Below, piece by piece: positions 8,571-17,049 of a stretch of 64,000 nucleotides of DNA. The notes below the pieces were generated by a model that saw only the letters and a program-made list of their open reading frames with translations, searched no databases and had not been told where the DNA came from. The position numbers and the translations under genes are program-made. Each line of letters begins with the position of its first letter. Position 1 is the stretch's first letter. The DNA is taken from NCBI RefSeq assembly GCF_016587435.1, contig NZ_BNJJ01000033.1, positions 22,178 through 86,177 of the forward strand. The letters are read 5' to 3'. This DNA comes from Dictyobacter formicarum. Lineage in GTDB: Bacteria; Chloroflexota; Ktedonobacteria; Ktedonobacterales; Ktedonobacteraceae.

Positions 8571-9101
8571 ATGATGTCGGACTTGAAGCATAGATTAGAT
8601 GAAGAGATTCGCAAAGGAAAATATGTTGAGGAGGCGTTAAAGAGGAATACTGATATCAGTAGTCCTTTCCATGAAGAAGAGCCGCCAGCACCTCTAGAAG
8701 AGACAGATACTGCAGAGAATGCGTCTGAGCGCCCGGTCCAGTCGATCCAGCCACAGACGTCTGAGCCACGGGGTGAGCAGGAGCAGCCCGAGACAGCGGT
8801 GACTGATACTGCTGCGGATGACCTGCAGTCTGCTCAGCAGCGAGATGATGAGCGTGGCGAGCGCCATGATGGGCAGGTAAATCTGGGCGATCTCTCGGCG
8901 CGCGATGGGTCCCAGGCGGATCAGCGCAAGCAGGGGGCCAGCACCGGGGGCGCCAATACCAGCAGCAGCACAGTTGATACTGGCCGTACCAGCCCGACCC
9001 ATGCTGGCGAAGCCAACTCGCGCGAGCGCGGCTCGGCCTCTACCTCGGATGTGGATCAAACAGGTGGCGAGCCCCCGGCCGGTGGCAGAGACAAGCAATA
9101 G
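8571..9101 (+). CDS. Hydrophilic low-complexity protein, unknown function
   Basis: 176 residues, almost entirely Glu, Asp, Gln, Ser, Thr, Gly and Arg after a short helical start (DLKHRLDEEIRKGKYVEEAL). No known domain and no membrane segment, so it is probably disordered. ATG at 8571 or GTG at 8565 could start it; the ribosome site (GAAAG) is weak. A hydrophobic reading on the opposite strand looks like a shadow. The N-terminal amphipathic helix is the best argument that it is real. Confidence 0.55.
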   Translation: MMSDLKHRLDEEIRKGKYVEEALKRNTDISSPFHEEEPPAPLEETDTAENASERPVQSIQPQTSEPRGEQEQPETAVTDTAADDLQSAQQRDDERGERHDGQVNLGDLSARDGSQADQRKQGASTGGANTSSSTVDTGRTSPTHAGEANSRERGSASTSDVDQTGGEPPAGGRDKQ

Positions 9102-9173
9102 CGATTTTCACATAGAACCGACATATATCAGCAACATCATCAATTTGATGGTGTTGCTTTTGCTTGATGCCTG

Positions 9174-10160
9174 CTAGTTTCCAATATTACTCCCTGCTGC
9201 ATCCGGGATATTGCCGGGTGTGCTCGCTTTCTCTGCTGCGAAGAAGGTGCGCGACGCTTGCGGTATCCACTGCAATGCGGCACAGGCCAGCACCATCATG
9301 ATCATGAGAATCTGGACGAAGACGGCGTAAATGCGCTGATTGGGGCCCAGGACAGCCGGTACGTCCGTTGGCGAGGACCACTCATAGAGTATTTCCAGTA
9401 CCACCAGCCCACTGACAACGCTACTGACTATCCGTGCCCAGTTTTTGCCTGTGCGGATCAGGAAGGCAAGGATGGCGGCGCTGCTACCAAAAACAATGTG
9501 CGCGCCTACAACGATCAGCTGGATTGAAGCTACCGCTCCATCGACTTCGCTCTGTGAGAAGTTGGGATGCATGCTCCTGACGGCGTTCGCGACCTGCGGG
9601 CGATTAAGGATAAAGAGCGTGAGCACAGCTACGCTGATCAGGGCATACAGCAGGTAGCTGCCGGTTGCCAGATTGATTTCCAGCGGCACCTTGCTATGCT
9701 TCTTCTTCTCATCAGGTACCGCGCTGGCCGCTTGAGGCTGCGCCGACTCGGTCTGCCTCCCTTGCGTTATGTGCCATACCTGGATGAACAGGTACATATT
9801 TACTGCAAACATCAGCATGGCATTGGTGGGATGGAGTGCAGCCAGGAAGGGGGCGCTTCTGGCCAGACCGGCCAGCGTTACCTGGAGCAGGGTCAGCACA
9901 AACAGCACCGCACTAAAAACGGTAATGCGTCCAGGCAGCCGTACCAGTAGTCCCACCAATGGCAGCAGCAGCGTTAGCAGCAACAGCACCATCCCCAGAA
10001 TACTATGGGCCGTCTGACCCCAGGCCGCATCGGCGAAGAGCGAGGTTCCAATCAGAAAACCTTGCAGTAAGGTGCCAGACAGAATCAGTCCGGCCAGTGT
10101 TAAGTAGACAAACAGCGTCCAGCGCTGTGGCATAAACGTTTTGTTGGGCGCTACTTGCAT
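9174..10160 (-). CDS. Eight-helix membrane protein, N-terminal DUF6220-like
   Basis: 328 residues with AAAGGAG before the ATG at 10158-10160. The first half has four membrane helices, with a histidine in helix 2 (GQTAHSILGM) and another in helix 4 (AALHPTNAMLMF), the pattern of DUF6220 / cytochrome b561-like proteins. A charged loop (about 140-165) leads to a second four-helix bundle. The function is not known; haem binding is possible but unproven. Confidence 0.7.
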   Translation of the reverse strand: MQVAPNKTFMPQRWTLFVYLTLAGLILSGTLLQGFLIGTSLFADAAWGQTAHSILGMVLLLLTLLLPLVGLLVRLPGRITVFSAVLFVLTLLQVTLAGLARSAPFLAALHPTNAMLMFAVNMYLFIQVWHITQGRQTESAQPQAASAVPDEKKKHSKVPLEINLATGSYLLYALISVAVLTLFILNRPQVANAVRSMHPNFSQSEVDGAVASIQLIVVGAHIVFGSSAAILAFLIRTGKNWARIVSSVVSGLVVLEILYEWSSPTDVPAVLGPNQRIYAVFVQILMIMMVLACAALQWIPQASRTFFAAEKASTPGNIPDAAGSNIGN

Positions 10161-10296
10161 AGCGACTCTCCTTTATGTGAAAAGTAATTAAGTATGATTT
10201 ATATAAATTCACGTGCATTAATAGTATCAGTGGAAGGCGGGTACGTAGGTGCTTCTTTCCTGGTTGCCAACCATATCGATCAAAAATGGAGCCTGC

Positions 10297-10680
10297 TTAC
10301 TCCGAAATGCTGTGTGATCCGGCTACCTGCTGTTCAAGCAGATTACCCTGTAACCGGGTAATGGTTTGTGTCAGCCACTCACGTTCAGCGTCCAGCAGGG
10401 CGTGTAGATGTCCCTCGATTATCCATTGTTTGATATCCTGTATATTCTTTGCCTCTGGCGGTTGCCCTATCAGTTCCTGAGAGCGCACTACCAGTTGCAG
10501 GCGTTCCTCCAGCACGGTCAGCGCCTCTGGCAGCGAAAGTGTATGCAAAAAGAACAGGCTCAAATCCATCTCGGTCAACTCACGACCATGGGCATGCAGC
10601 GCATTACTGAAGAGTGTAAAGAAGCGCTGCCGCTCACTGCGGGTTACCGCGGGCAAGCATAGGCAGATGATTTGCCACAT
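10297..10680 (-). CDS. Small helical protein resembling a PadR C-terminal domain
   Basis: 127 residues with AAAGGAGGATCT before the ATG. The middle and end (VLEERLQLVVRSQELIG, then LLDAEREWLTQTITRLQ) match the heptad pattern of the Vir_act_alpha_C domain that closes PadR regulators. The winged-helix part is absent. It lies 25 bp after a tiny frame with a similar AELAWLE-type motif. It may be a remnant of a PadR gene or a stand-alone dimerisation protein. Confidence 0.55.
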   Translation of the reverse strand: MWQIICLCLPAVTRSERQRFFTLFSNALHAHGRELTEMDLSLFFLHTLSLPEALTVLEERLQLVVRSQELIGQPPEAKNIQDIKQWIIEGHLHALLDAEREWLTQTITRLQGNLLEQQVAGSHSISE

Positions 10681-10705
10681 AGATCCTCCTTTTTCTGATA
10701 CGTGT

Positions 10706-10810
10706 TCATTGCTGACTCTGGCCGCGTGCCTCCATGTGCATCATACTGAGCGACTGTTCCAGCCAGGCCAGTTCGGTTTTTAGCAAAATAGAGAAGTGAT
10801 GGAGTTTCAC
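10706..10810 (-). CDS. Possible 34-residue ORF ending in a PadR-C-like motif
   Basis: Reading from GTG at 10808-10810 to TGA at 10706-10708 gives a peptide containing ILLKTELAWLEQSL, again like the last helix of PadR regulators. There is no convincing ribosome site of its own. It may be the decayed tail of a regulator gene. The rest of the gap up to 11103 holds no gene I can support, only AT-rich sequence with AAAGGAG before the next start. Confidence 0.3.
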   Translation of the reverse strand: MKLHHFSILLKTELAWLEQSLSMMHMEARGQSQQ

Positions 10811-11102
10811 CTTAGTCCACTGGTAGCTACAGTGTAGCCAGGTGACATGACGGCAACATGAACCTGGCGCGCCAATTTTGTCATCATCTTGTCATCTTGA
10901 TGTGCGATAATGGAGATCAAGCCTTTTTTATCGCGGATTGAACAGATTTTCTTTTCAAATGCGGACAGGCGAGAACTTGATGACAAATCCATGACAAAAC
11001 TGAATGCTAGAATTCATGTCCCGGTCATGTGGCAAAACTATACTGTGTTTATCCACAAAAACTACAAGTGGTGAATATATAAAAAGATAAAGGAGATTGT
11101 AT

Positions 11103-11345
11103 ATGCACTGGGGATATGGCTTCTGGCCTATGATACCGTTGTTCTGGATTGGTTTTGTGGCGCTCTTTTGTTGGGGCGCGTCTCGCCTGTTCGGCTGGAG
11201 GAATAGGCGCGGGCCCTTTGAGATGTCGATGGAGCCGAACGCGCTGGAGATCTTGCGCCGCCGCTATGCGAGCGGCGAGATCGATGGTACGACCTTCGAT
11301 CAGATGCGCGAGCGCCTGGAGGGTTCTGCTCGCCCCCGCTATTGA
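11103..11345 (+). CDS. SHOCT-domain membrane protein
   Basis: 80 residues. One N-terminal membrane helix (about 3-28, aromatic-rich) is followed by a short basic loop and a C-terminal SHOCT helix pair (ALEILRRRYASGEIDGTTFD, then QMRERL). SHOCT is a short domain often found at the ends of membrane proteins and probably mediates oligomerisation. The ATG at 11103 follows AAAGGAG at 11088-11095. Confidence 0.85.
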   Translation: MHWGYGFWPMIPLFWIGFVALFCWGASRLFGWRNRRGPFEMSMEPNALEILRRRYASGEIDGTTFDQMRERLEGSARPRY

Positions 11346-11471
11346 GAGGCGTGGGCACTTCAGTTTCCTTCCCGTTATTACGATCCGACCTCGTCAAGCA
11401 CTGGCGAGGTCGGTCTGGTCCTCTCTATAAAAGCTGAATCATAGCAATCTGCTATTTTTGAAAAATTTATT

Positions 11472-12935
11472 ATGTATATGACAGATATCATAAATAGAGC
11501 TTATGGGACGATGCTGGCCTGGAAGCAGACCTCCGTTGTTAATTGGAGTATGACTGAACTCTCTCCTTGCTATGTCTTCCAGGCTCGGGATATTTCGGAA
11601 ATCAAGCAGGCGCTCACGGCGGCGCGCATGCAGGGCCTATCAGTCATTGCGCATGGCGCGGGACACAGCTATACGGATGCGGCATTGAACACCAACGGTG
11701 TGCTTATTGATGTCACAGGTATGCGCCGTATCCTTGCCTGGAACCCCGAGCAAGGGATCATGCAGGTCGAGCCCGGCGTACCTCTGGGTGAGGTGGTTCG
11801 CGTCGCCCTGGCGGACCGCTGGTGGCCGGCGGTTACGCCATCCACAGCGGATGCTACCGTTGGCGGTTGCGTCGCCATGAATGTGAATGGGAAAAATGCC
11901 TGGAAACATGGATCGTTTGGCGAACACGTGCTGTCCCTTACCGTGTTGCTGGCAAGCGGGCAACTGCTCACCCTTTCGCCCACCAGCGACCCTGAGCTTT
12001 TTCGCGCTTTTGTAGGGAGCGCCGGTTTATTAGGCATTATCACCTCTGTGACCCTGCAACTACAACGTATACCGTCCGCGCAGGTCGATGCATGGATACG
12101 GCCGTGCGCTTCACTGGACGAGCTTTTCAGTATATTTGAGGAAGAGCAGGCTGCCGATTACCTGGAAGCCTGGGTGGATGGCTTCGCCAGTGGGCGCGAC
12201 CTGGGCCGGGGCATCGTCACGGTCACTAAACACAGCGCTGTGTCTGATGATGCTGGCTCGCGTTTCCCGGGATTTCGTGTCCCCGAACAGTTCATGCAGG
12301 GCCTGACTCGTTATGCTGGCACACTCTGCCGGCCGGCAGTGGAGGGCGGTGTGCGTAGCGCAAATAGTGTAGCGTACTGGGGGAGCCACTGGTGGGGTAG
12401 TAAAAGGCCGCGGCAAAAATCTCTCGTTCGCTCTACCTATTATGCACCAGCTATGTTCACAGGGTATCGAGCGCTCTTACCCGAAGGTAGCGAAACATTT
12501 CAAGCTTTTGTGCCATCTAGCCGGGCCGCCTCTCTTTTTAAAGCAATCATCCGACATTCTCAGGAGCACAATTGTATCCCCCTCTGGTGCATCATAAAGC
12601 GGCACCGCCAGGACCCTTTCCTGCTCAGCTACCAGGTTGATGGTTTCTCGCTGGAGCTCAATTACCGCATCATTCCCAGGAAAGCACAGGTATTGCGCCA
12701 GATGCTGCAGGGATTAATGGAGCTCGTGATCGCGGCCGGAGGCAGGTTCTATCTCGCTAAAGATTCGCTGCTCACAAATACTCTCTATCGTCGCAGTATA
12801 GGAGATGCTGCCGTTGAAGCATTTCTCTCACTCAAGCAGCAATATGATCCTGAGATGTTGTTCCAGTCGAATTTATTTCGCCGTGTGTTCCAACCATCTC
12901 TGCAACAAAGTGAGGAGCATGGTGCAGATGTATGA
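11472..12935 (+). CDS. FAD-linked oxidase of the VAO/PCMH family (sugar or aldonolactone oxidase-like)
   Basis: 487 residues. The FAD-binding PCMH domain spans about 30-205. It has HGAGHSYTD (61-69), where the second His matches the residue that carries FAD covalently in alditol and aldonolactone oxidases. It also has VGGCVAMNVNGKN and GSFGEHVLS, very like the DprE1 decaprenylphosphoryl-ribose oxidase family. The C-terminal half binds substrate. The glycosidase gene starts 51 bp downstream, so the pair may act on one carbohydrate. The start is ATG at 11472 or 11478; neither has a strong ribosome site. Confidence 0.85.
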   Translation: MYMTDIINRAYGTMLAWKQTSVVNWSMTELSPCYVFQARDISEIKQALTAARMQGLSVIAHGAGHSYTDAALNTNGVLIDVTGMRRILAWNPEQGIMQVEPGVPLGEVVRVALADRWWPAVTPSTADATVGGCVAMNVNGKNAWKHGSFGEHVLSLTVLLASGQLLTLSPTSDPELFRAFVGSAGLLGIITSVTLQLQRIPSAQVDAWIRPCASLDELFSIFEEEQAADYLEAWVDGFASGRDLGRGIVTVTKHSAVSDDAGSRFPGFRVPEQFMQGLTRYAGTLCRPAVEGGVRSANSVAYWGSHWWGSKRPRQKSLVRSTYYAPAMFTGYRALLPEGSETFQAFVPSSRAASLFKAIIRHSQEHNCIPLWCIIKRHRQDPFLLSYQVDGFSLELNYRIIPRKAQVLRQMLQGLMELVIAAGGRFYLAKDSLLTNTLYRRSIGDAAVEAFLSLKQQYDPEMLFQSNLFRRVFQPSLQQSEEHGADV

Positions 12936-12986
12936 TACTTTTTGTGTACTTTGATAAAGTGAGTTCGTTCAAATGGAGGGCTACGC

Positions 12987-14147
12987 ATGATGAGAACTGT
13001 GCAAACTTCGCGTAAGACTGTGTATGCCGTTGCTGAAAGCGTGGGCACGCGTATATCAGAGCTTCGCTGGCAGCGGGCTACACAGCCTCTGACTGATGCG
13101 TGGCAGCACCTCCCTATCTCCCCGCGTGGTTCTACGCTGCTGGGCATCAGCTATCGCTCACCTCAGGTTGACGCCCTGCAATTAGATGCGCGCGCTACCC
13201 TGCAAACGTTGCTCGCTTATCCCTTTCAACTCATTCGCCTGGGCGCCTACTGGAACCGCATCGAGACTGCACCAGGTGTCTTCTCCTTCGACGAGCTTGA
13301 TTGGCAGCTTGATGCCGCCGAGCGGGCAGGTAAGCAGATCATCCTATGCGTTGGTCCGCTAAAGACCTTTAGCTATCCCGAGTTCTTTGTGCCGGCGCAC
13401 CAGCTGAGCCATCCTTTGCCTGAGCACACCCTCATCAAACCAGCTGCTTATTCCTCGCTGTTGCAGGCGGCGACGGCGTTCATAACGCGTCTCGTAGAGC
13501 GGTATGGGTCGCGGAAAAGTATCGTTGCCTGGCAGCTTGAGCACGAAGCTGTTGATCCACTCGGGGTAGAACACAGCTGGCGCCTGGCGGCCGCCTTTGT
13601 CGCCAGAGAGGTTGAAGCCCTCAGAAATGCTGACCCTGGCCGGCCGATCATGATGAACGGCTTCCTGCCGACCTCATTGCTGGTGGGACTCTCCCAATGG
13701 TGGCGCACGCGCGATCAAGGCGACTCGCTGGCGGTTGCGCAGCGGCTGGTCGATATTATCGGCATCGACTACTATCCCCGCCATGCCCTGCTATCCCTGG
13801 GAGCCAGAACCCTGTATCTGGATGGCAGCAAGAGCATCTGGTCGCAACGCCGACGCCAGCGATTGTTCGCGTCGATTCGCGCCCGGCGGCAGCGACTGAT
13901 GGTTGCCGAGGGGCAGGCCGAGCCGTGGGAGACGGTGACGACCCCGCCCAATCCAGTCGGGCAGGGCATGTATAGCTGTTTGCCGGAACAGATCATCGCC
14001 AACTACAACACCTGCCTGGGTTGGTCGAGGCCAGAGCTTCCCCTATATGCCTACCTCTTTTGGGGCGCGGAATATTGGATGCTGCGCCAGCAAAGCGGCG
14101 ACGCCAGCTATCTCCAGGTGTTCGCGCGTATTCTCGAGCAGTCCTGA
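12987..14147 (+). CDS. Clan GH-A glycoside hydrolase-like TIM-barrel protein
   Basis: 386 residues. It has a beta/alpha barrel with a YWNRIETAPGVFSFDELDW segment, the usual N-terminal landmark of GH42/GH5-type enzymes. It also has AWQLEHE, the acid/base glutamate site with His in place of the usual Asn, and VAEGQAEPW late in the barrel, the likely nucleophile strand. No signal peptide is evident. ATG follows AATGGAGGG. It is probably in an operon with the FAD oxidase upstream. The exact GH family and sugar are not determined. Confidence 0.75.
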   Translation: MMRTVQTSRKTVYAVAESVGTRISELRWQRATQPLTDAWQHLPISPRGSTLLGISYRSPQVDALQLDARATLQTLLAYPFQLIRLGAYWNRIETAPGVFSFDELDWQLDAAERAGKQIILCVGPLKTFSYPEFFVPAHQLSHPLPEHTLIKPAAYSSLLQAATAFITRLVERYGSRKSIVAWQLEHEAVDPLGVEHSWRLAAAFVAREVEALRNADPGRPIMMNGFLPTSLLVGLSQWWRTRDQGDSLAVAQRLVDIIGIDYYPRHALLSLGARTLYLDGSKSIWSQRRRQRLFASIRARRQRLMVAEGQAEPWETVTTPPNPVGQGMYSCLPEQIIANYNTCLGWSRPELPLYAYLFWGAEYWMLRQQSGDASYLQVFARILEQS

Positions 14148-14151
14148 GCGA

Positions 14152-14187
14152 CCCGCATCAGTTTTCAACACCTGAGGCTGATGCGGG
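14152..14187. terminator. Hairpin between convergent glycosidase and sigma-factor genes
   Basis: Arms CCCGCATCAG and CTGATGCGGG around a 16-base loop. It starts 5 bases after the glycosidase stop codon and 20 bases from the end of the convergent gene. It lacks a long T run but fits a two-way terminator. Confidence 0.55.
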
Positions 14188-14207
14188 CTGCAACGTAGAT
14201 TGTCCCA

Positions 14208-15071
14208 TCAGATGTTGAGGACCGCCATGTCGAGCTGGTGCAGGTCCTCTGGGTCGGAGATCACATTGATCTCGGCAATCTTGCCGCTCGTGAAGGTCAG
14301 GTTGAGCACGAGCAGTAGGTGTCCACTTGGAGCCACCACGACTCCCACGGCTCCGTTGATGAGCGCCGATTGTGCTTCCCGGGCACTTCCCGAGAACTGC
14401 CTGGCCACGGCCGCAGCGCCGCGTACCAGCGTGGAGGCGCCTGCATAGTCGGATCGGAACACAACATCTGGATCGAGCACCGAGAGGAGCGCCTCAAAGT
14501 CTCCGGCGCGCGAGGCAGCGAGGAAGGCGTCGACAACTTCGCGCTGGCGCGTAAGGGTGGCCTCGGGAACCGTCTCTACTCCCTGCACCCGGCGGCGCGC
14601 ACGGCTGGCGAGCTGCCTTGCCGCGGTCGGAGTGCGGTCCACAATAGGAGCGATCTCCTCGAAGGACATAGCGAATATATCGTGTAAAACGAACGCGAGG
14701 CGCTCGGCGGGATTCAAGGTGTCGAGCACCACGAGTAGCGCACGACCGACCGAGTCGGCCAGCAGCGCCTCATCCTCGGGATCAATCTCGCCCTCACGGC
14801 TCCCCGTCGAGTCAGGTACATATGCGTCCAGGGACTCCTCGCGCCGCGACTGGCGTGAGCGCAGCATGTCAAGACACACTCGCGCGACCACTTTCGTCAG
14901 CCATCCCCCCAGATTCACGACCTCGCTTGTGTCGGAGCGGCTAAAGTGGAGCCAGGACTCCTGCACGGCGTCGTCGGCCTCGCTTAGAGAGCCAAGCATG
15001 CGGTAAGCCACCGCCCGCAGGTGGGTGCGATAGTCCTCGAATTGCTTCGCCTGCCATTCGTGTTCATCCAT
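14208..15071 (-). CDS. ECF41 / SigJ-type RNA polymerase sigma factor with SnoaL-like tail
   Basis: 287 residues. Sigma region 2 is clear (LRAVAYRMLGSLSEADDAVQ, then ESWLHF and WLTKVVARVCLDMLRSR). Region 4 follows (LNPAERLAFVLHDIFAMSFE, then RTPTAARQLASRARRRV). The C-terminal 110 residues form a SnoaL/NTF2-like domain (VVDAFLAASRAGDFEALLSV), which in ECF41 members regulates the factor in place of an anti-sigma protein. Base composition is more GC-rich than its neighbours. The start follows AAGGAATGTG. A decayed duplicate of its N-terminus lies directly upstream. Confidence 0.92.
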   Translation of the reverse strand: MDEHEWQAKQFEDYRTHLRAVAYRMLGSLSEADDAVQESWLHFSRSDTSEVVNLGGWLTKVVARVCLDMLRSRQSRREESLDAYVPDSTGSREGEIDPEDEALLADSVGRALLVVLDTLNPAERLAFVLHDIFAMSFEEIAPIVDRTPTAARQLASRARRRVQGVETVPEATLTRQREVVDAFLAASRAGDFEALLSVLDPDVVFRSDYAGASTLVRGAAAVARQFSGSAREAQSALINGAVGVVVAPSGHLLLVLNLTFTSGKIAEINVISDPEDLHQLDMAVLNI

Positions 15072-15119
15072 CAGTCACATTCCTTCCTTGAGTTCCGTCA
15101 TAGTAGCGACGAGGGGAGA

Positions 15120-15208
15120 CCCAACCGATGTGCAGAGTGCTGAGCATCCAGTAGGCCACCGCCCGCAAGCGGATCGGATAGCTCCGCCGGTTCTTTGTGT
15201 TTACCATC
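15120..15208 (-). pseudogene. Remnant N-terminus of a second ECF41-type sigma factor
   Basis: On the minus strand from ATG at about 15206-15208 the peptide runs to IRLRAVAYWMLSTL, clearly matching HLRAVAYRMLGSLSEADDA of the intact gene just downstream. The DNA around it (ccaccgcccgcag) is also alike. Homology stops after about 25 codons. This looks like a truncated tandem copy. Confidence 0.6.
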
Positions 15209-15350
15209 GGTCACACCCCCTCGTCCAGTTTCTTCATACTATTCTGACGCGCGAAACTCAATCGATGTGACAGAACCCTCCCTCCCATTCTGCACAAAGC
15301 AAGCGGCATTTCCAAATGCTTTTTACAGCATACTATTCACGCAAAAAGCC

Positions 15351-15395
15351 TTGACTTTTGTCATATCTTTCTGTTATATATCACTTAGATATATA
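15351..15395 (+). promoter_or_regulatory. Promoter and operator of the padR operon
   Basis: A -35 TTGACT (15351-15356) and -10 TTATAT (15374-15379) are 17 bases apart. The -10 overlaps an inverted repeat, TATATATC-ACTTA-GATATATA (about 15375-15395), about 16 bp before the PadR start codon. This fits autorepression by the PadR regulator. Confidence 0.65.
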
Positions 15396-15410
15396 TCTGG
15401 GAGATGTATA

Positions 15411-15980
15411 ATGCCAAAGGAAAATAAGAGTAAGTATGCCTTGCTGGGTATCCTCAGTGTATGTCCTGGTTCGGGCTATGACATCAAGAAGTTTATGGAG
15501 CAGAGTACCAGCAACTTCTGGAATGAGAGTTATGGGCAGATCTATCCGATGCTGAAGAAACTGGTGGACGAAGGGCTGGCCGTCAGCCGCGCCGAGAAGC
15601 AAGAGGGCAAGCCTGAGCGCTATCTTTATACGCTGACCGATCGTGGGCTGGAAGAACTGCAGCACTGGCTGGTTGAGCCGATCGAGTATGCTACTGAGCG
15701 CAACGAGCTATTGTTGAAGCTGTTATTTGGCCAGCAGGTCAGTATGTCTGACAACATCGAGCATGTGCAGCGCTACCGGCAACTGAATGTTGAATTGCTG
15801 GCTAAATATCGGGGCATTGAAGCGCATCTCAAAGACAAGCATGCGGATCAGCCGGACCAGGCATACGCGCTGATTACGGTGCGCTACGGCATTCATCGCT
15901 GCCTGGCTTTGTTGAACTGGTGTGATGAAACATTGAATACGTTGCAAGCAATCGTGGCGACCGAAGAGGCGCGGGATTAG
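15411..15980 (+). CDS. PadR-family transcriptional regulator
   Basis: 189 residues. The N-terminal winged helix (KYALLGILSVCPGSGYDIKK, then IYPMLKKLVDEGL and YLYTLTDRGLEEL) is characteristic of PadR. The C-terminal helical dimerisation domain is full length. The start at 15411 follows CTGGGAG; the open frame extends further 5' but through promoter sequence. It sits 23 bp before the DUF4188 gene, a pairing seen in other genomes, so it probably represses both. Confidence 0.93.
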   Translation: MPKENKSKYALLGILSVCPGSGYDIKKFMEQSTSNFWNESYGQIYPMLKKLVDEGLAVSRAEKQEGKPERYLYTLTDRGLEELQHWLVEPIEYATERNELLLKLLFGQQVSMSDNIEHVQRYRQLNVELLAKYRGIEAHLKDKHADQPDQAYALITVRYGIHRCLALLNWCDETLNTLQAIVATEEARD

Positions 15981-16003
15981 CGCCGTTTGGAAAGGATTTC
16001 TCT

Positions 16004-16531
16004 ATGGCTACCGTTATTCCTGGACGTTTTACGGCTCAGGCCGACCAACCTTTCGTTGTGTTCTTGATTGGTATGCGCATCAACAAGTTTCTGGCTCTGC
16101 GCAAATGGATCCCCACCGCTCTGGCTATGAGGCCCATGATGAGCCACCTTTATGAGTATCCCGAGAGCGGTTTCCTGGGAGCCGAGAGCTACTTCAATAT
16201 GCGCGGAGCGGTGCTGATCCAATACTGGCGCTCCTTTGAGGACCTTGAACGTTTTGCACGCTCCAAAGAAGAGCCTCACCTGCGTGCCTGGCAGCGCTTT
16301 AATAAGGCGATCGGCACCGACGGTAGCGTCGGCATCTGGCATGAAACCTACATGGTTGAAGCTGGCAAATATGAGGCTGTGTATGGCAACATGCCCGTCT
16401 TTGGCCTGGCCGCAGCCACCCAGCATGTCCCTGCCGTGGGACGCCGCGAGACGGCCCGTCGCCGCCTGGGTGGCGAGAGCGAGCCAGCCGTAGCGACTCC
16501 CGCCCAGCCCCTGGCCGACGTCCACCCCTAG
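16004..16531 (+). CDS. DUF4188-family (putative monooxygenase) protein
   Basis: 175 residues. The core (FVVFLIGMRINKF, then SYFNMRGAVLIQYWRSFEDL and GIWHETYMVEAGKYEAVYGN) matches DUF4188, a dimeric alpha+beta barrel family that includes proteins linked to oxidative detoxification. A proline/alanine-rich tail of about 35 residues is extra. AAAGGATTTCTC precedes the ATG. Probably induced with and controlled by the PadR gene upstream. Confidence 0.85.
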   Translation: MATVIPGRFTAQADQPFVVFLIGMRINKFLALRKWIPTALAMRPMMSHLYEYPESGFLGAESYFNMRGAVLIQYWRSFEDLERFARSKEEPHLRAWQRFNKAIGTDGSVGIWHETYMVEAGKYEAVYGNMPVFGLAAATQHVPAVGRRETARRRLGGESEPAVATPAQPLADVHP

Positions 16532-16543
16532 AAGTGCCAGCAA

Positions 16544-16964
16544 GGGGCAATACATTTCATTGAGAGACGACAGCACAAAGAGAACGCAACACGAAAAGCG
16601 ATTCATAGGTTCGGGCGAGGATGTTGGGAACATCATCTCCTTGCCCCCGATTTGCCCTACCATTTGTGGGGCCCTGTGTTATGATCATGCCCCCGGCATG
16701 CTCGTCATGCCCCCCGGCATGCTCGCTCGCCGCTCGGTATCTCGTGACATCACACCTCGGCCCACGCGGTGCCCAAAAGGAAGGTCCGCTTTTGGGCACC
16801 GCGTGGGCCGAGGTGATGGGAAAAAGCGGAGCTTGGTCATACGGACACAGGGCCGCCACGCTGCGGCGGGCAGCAAGCGGCCGCTGAGGGCCGCACCTAC
16901 GAATCCGCTTTTTGGTTGCTTTCGCTTCCTTGTCCCGTTCCTATAATAAAATGTATTGGGCCTC
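16544..16964. mobile_element. MITE-like non-coding element of about 420 bp
   Basis: The ends are imperfect inverted repeats: GGGGCAATACATTTCATT on the left and, read in reverse, GGCCCAATACATTTTATT on the right. Inside are a 27-bp perfect hairpin (16753-16779 with 16789-16815, loop of 9), two direct copies of CCCCCGGCATGCTCG (about 16689-16727) and a GGCCGCACCTACG block at 16889-16901. It contains no gene. The left end, GGGCAATACATTTCATT, recurs at about 52849-52865. No target duplication was identified. Confidence 0.5.
16753..16815. repeat. 27-bp perfect hairpin inside the MITE-like element
   Basis: Arms beginning CACCTCGGCCCACGCGG and ending CCGCGTGGGCCGAGGTG with a 9-base loop. Strong enough to form a cruciform or stop transcription. 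Confidence 0.75.
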
Positions 16965-17049
16965 TTGTCCCGGAGATTGGCAAGCGCCGCTTTTCTTCAT
17001 CAAGCTTGCTTCTCACACCATCTTAGTACTACAGTGACACTTAATAAAG

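Noticed and set aside
8694..9098. Hydrophobic 134-residue frame opposite the low-complexity gene
   Set aside because: A mirror effect of GAG/CAG-rich codons on the other strand; no ribosome site.
15195..15410. 5' extension of the PadR gene
   Set aside because: It crosses the promoter and operator; the ATG at 15411 has the ribosome site.
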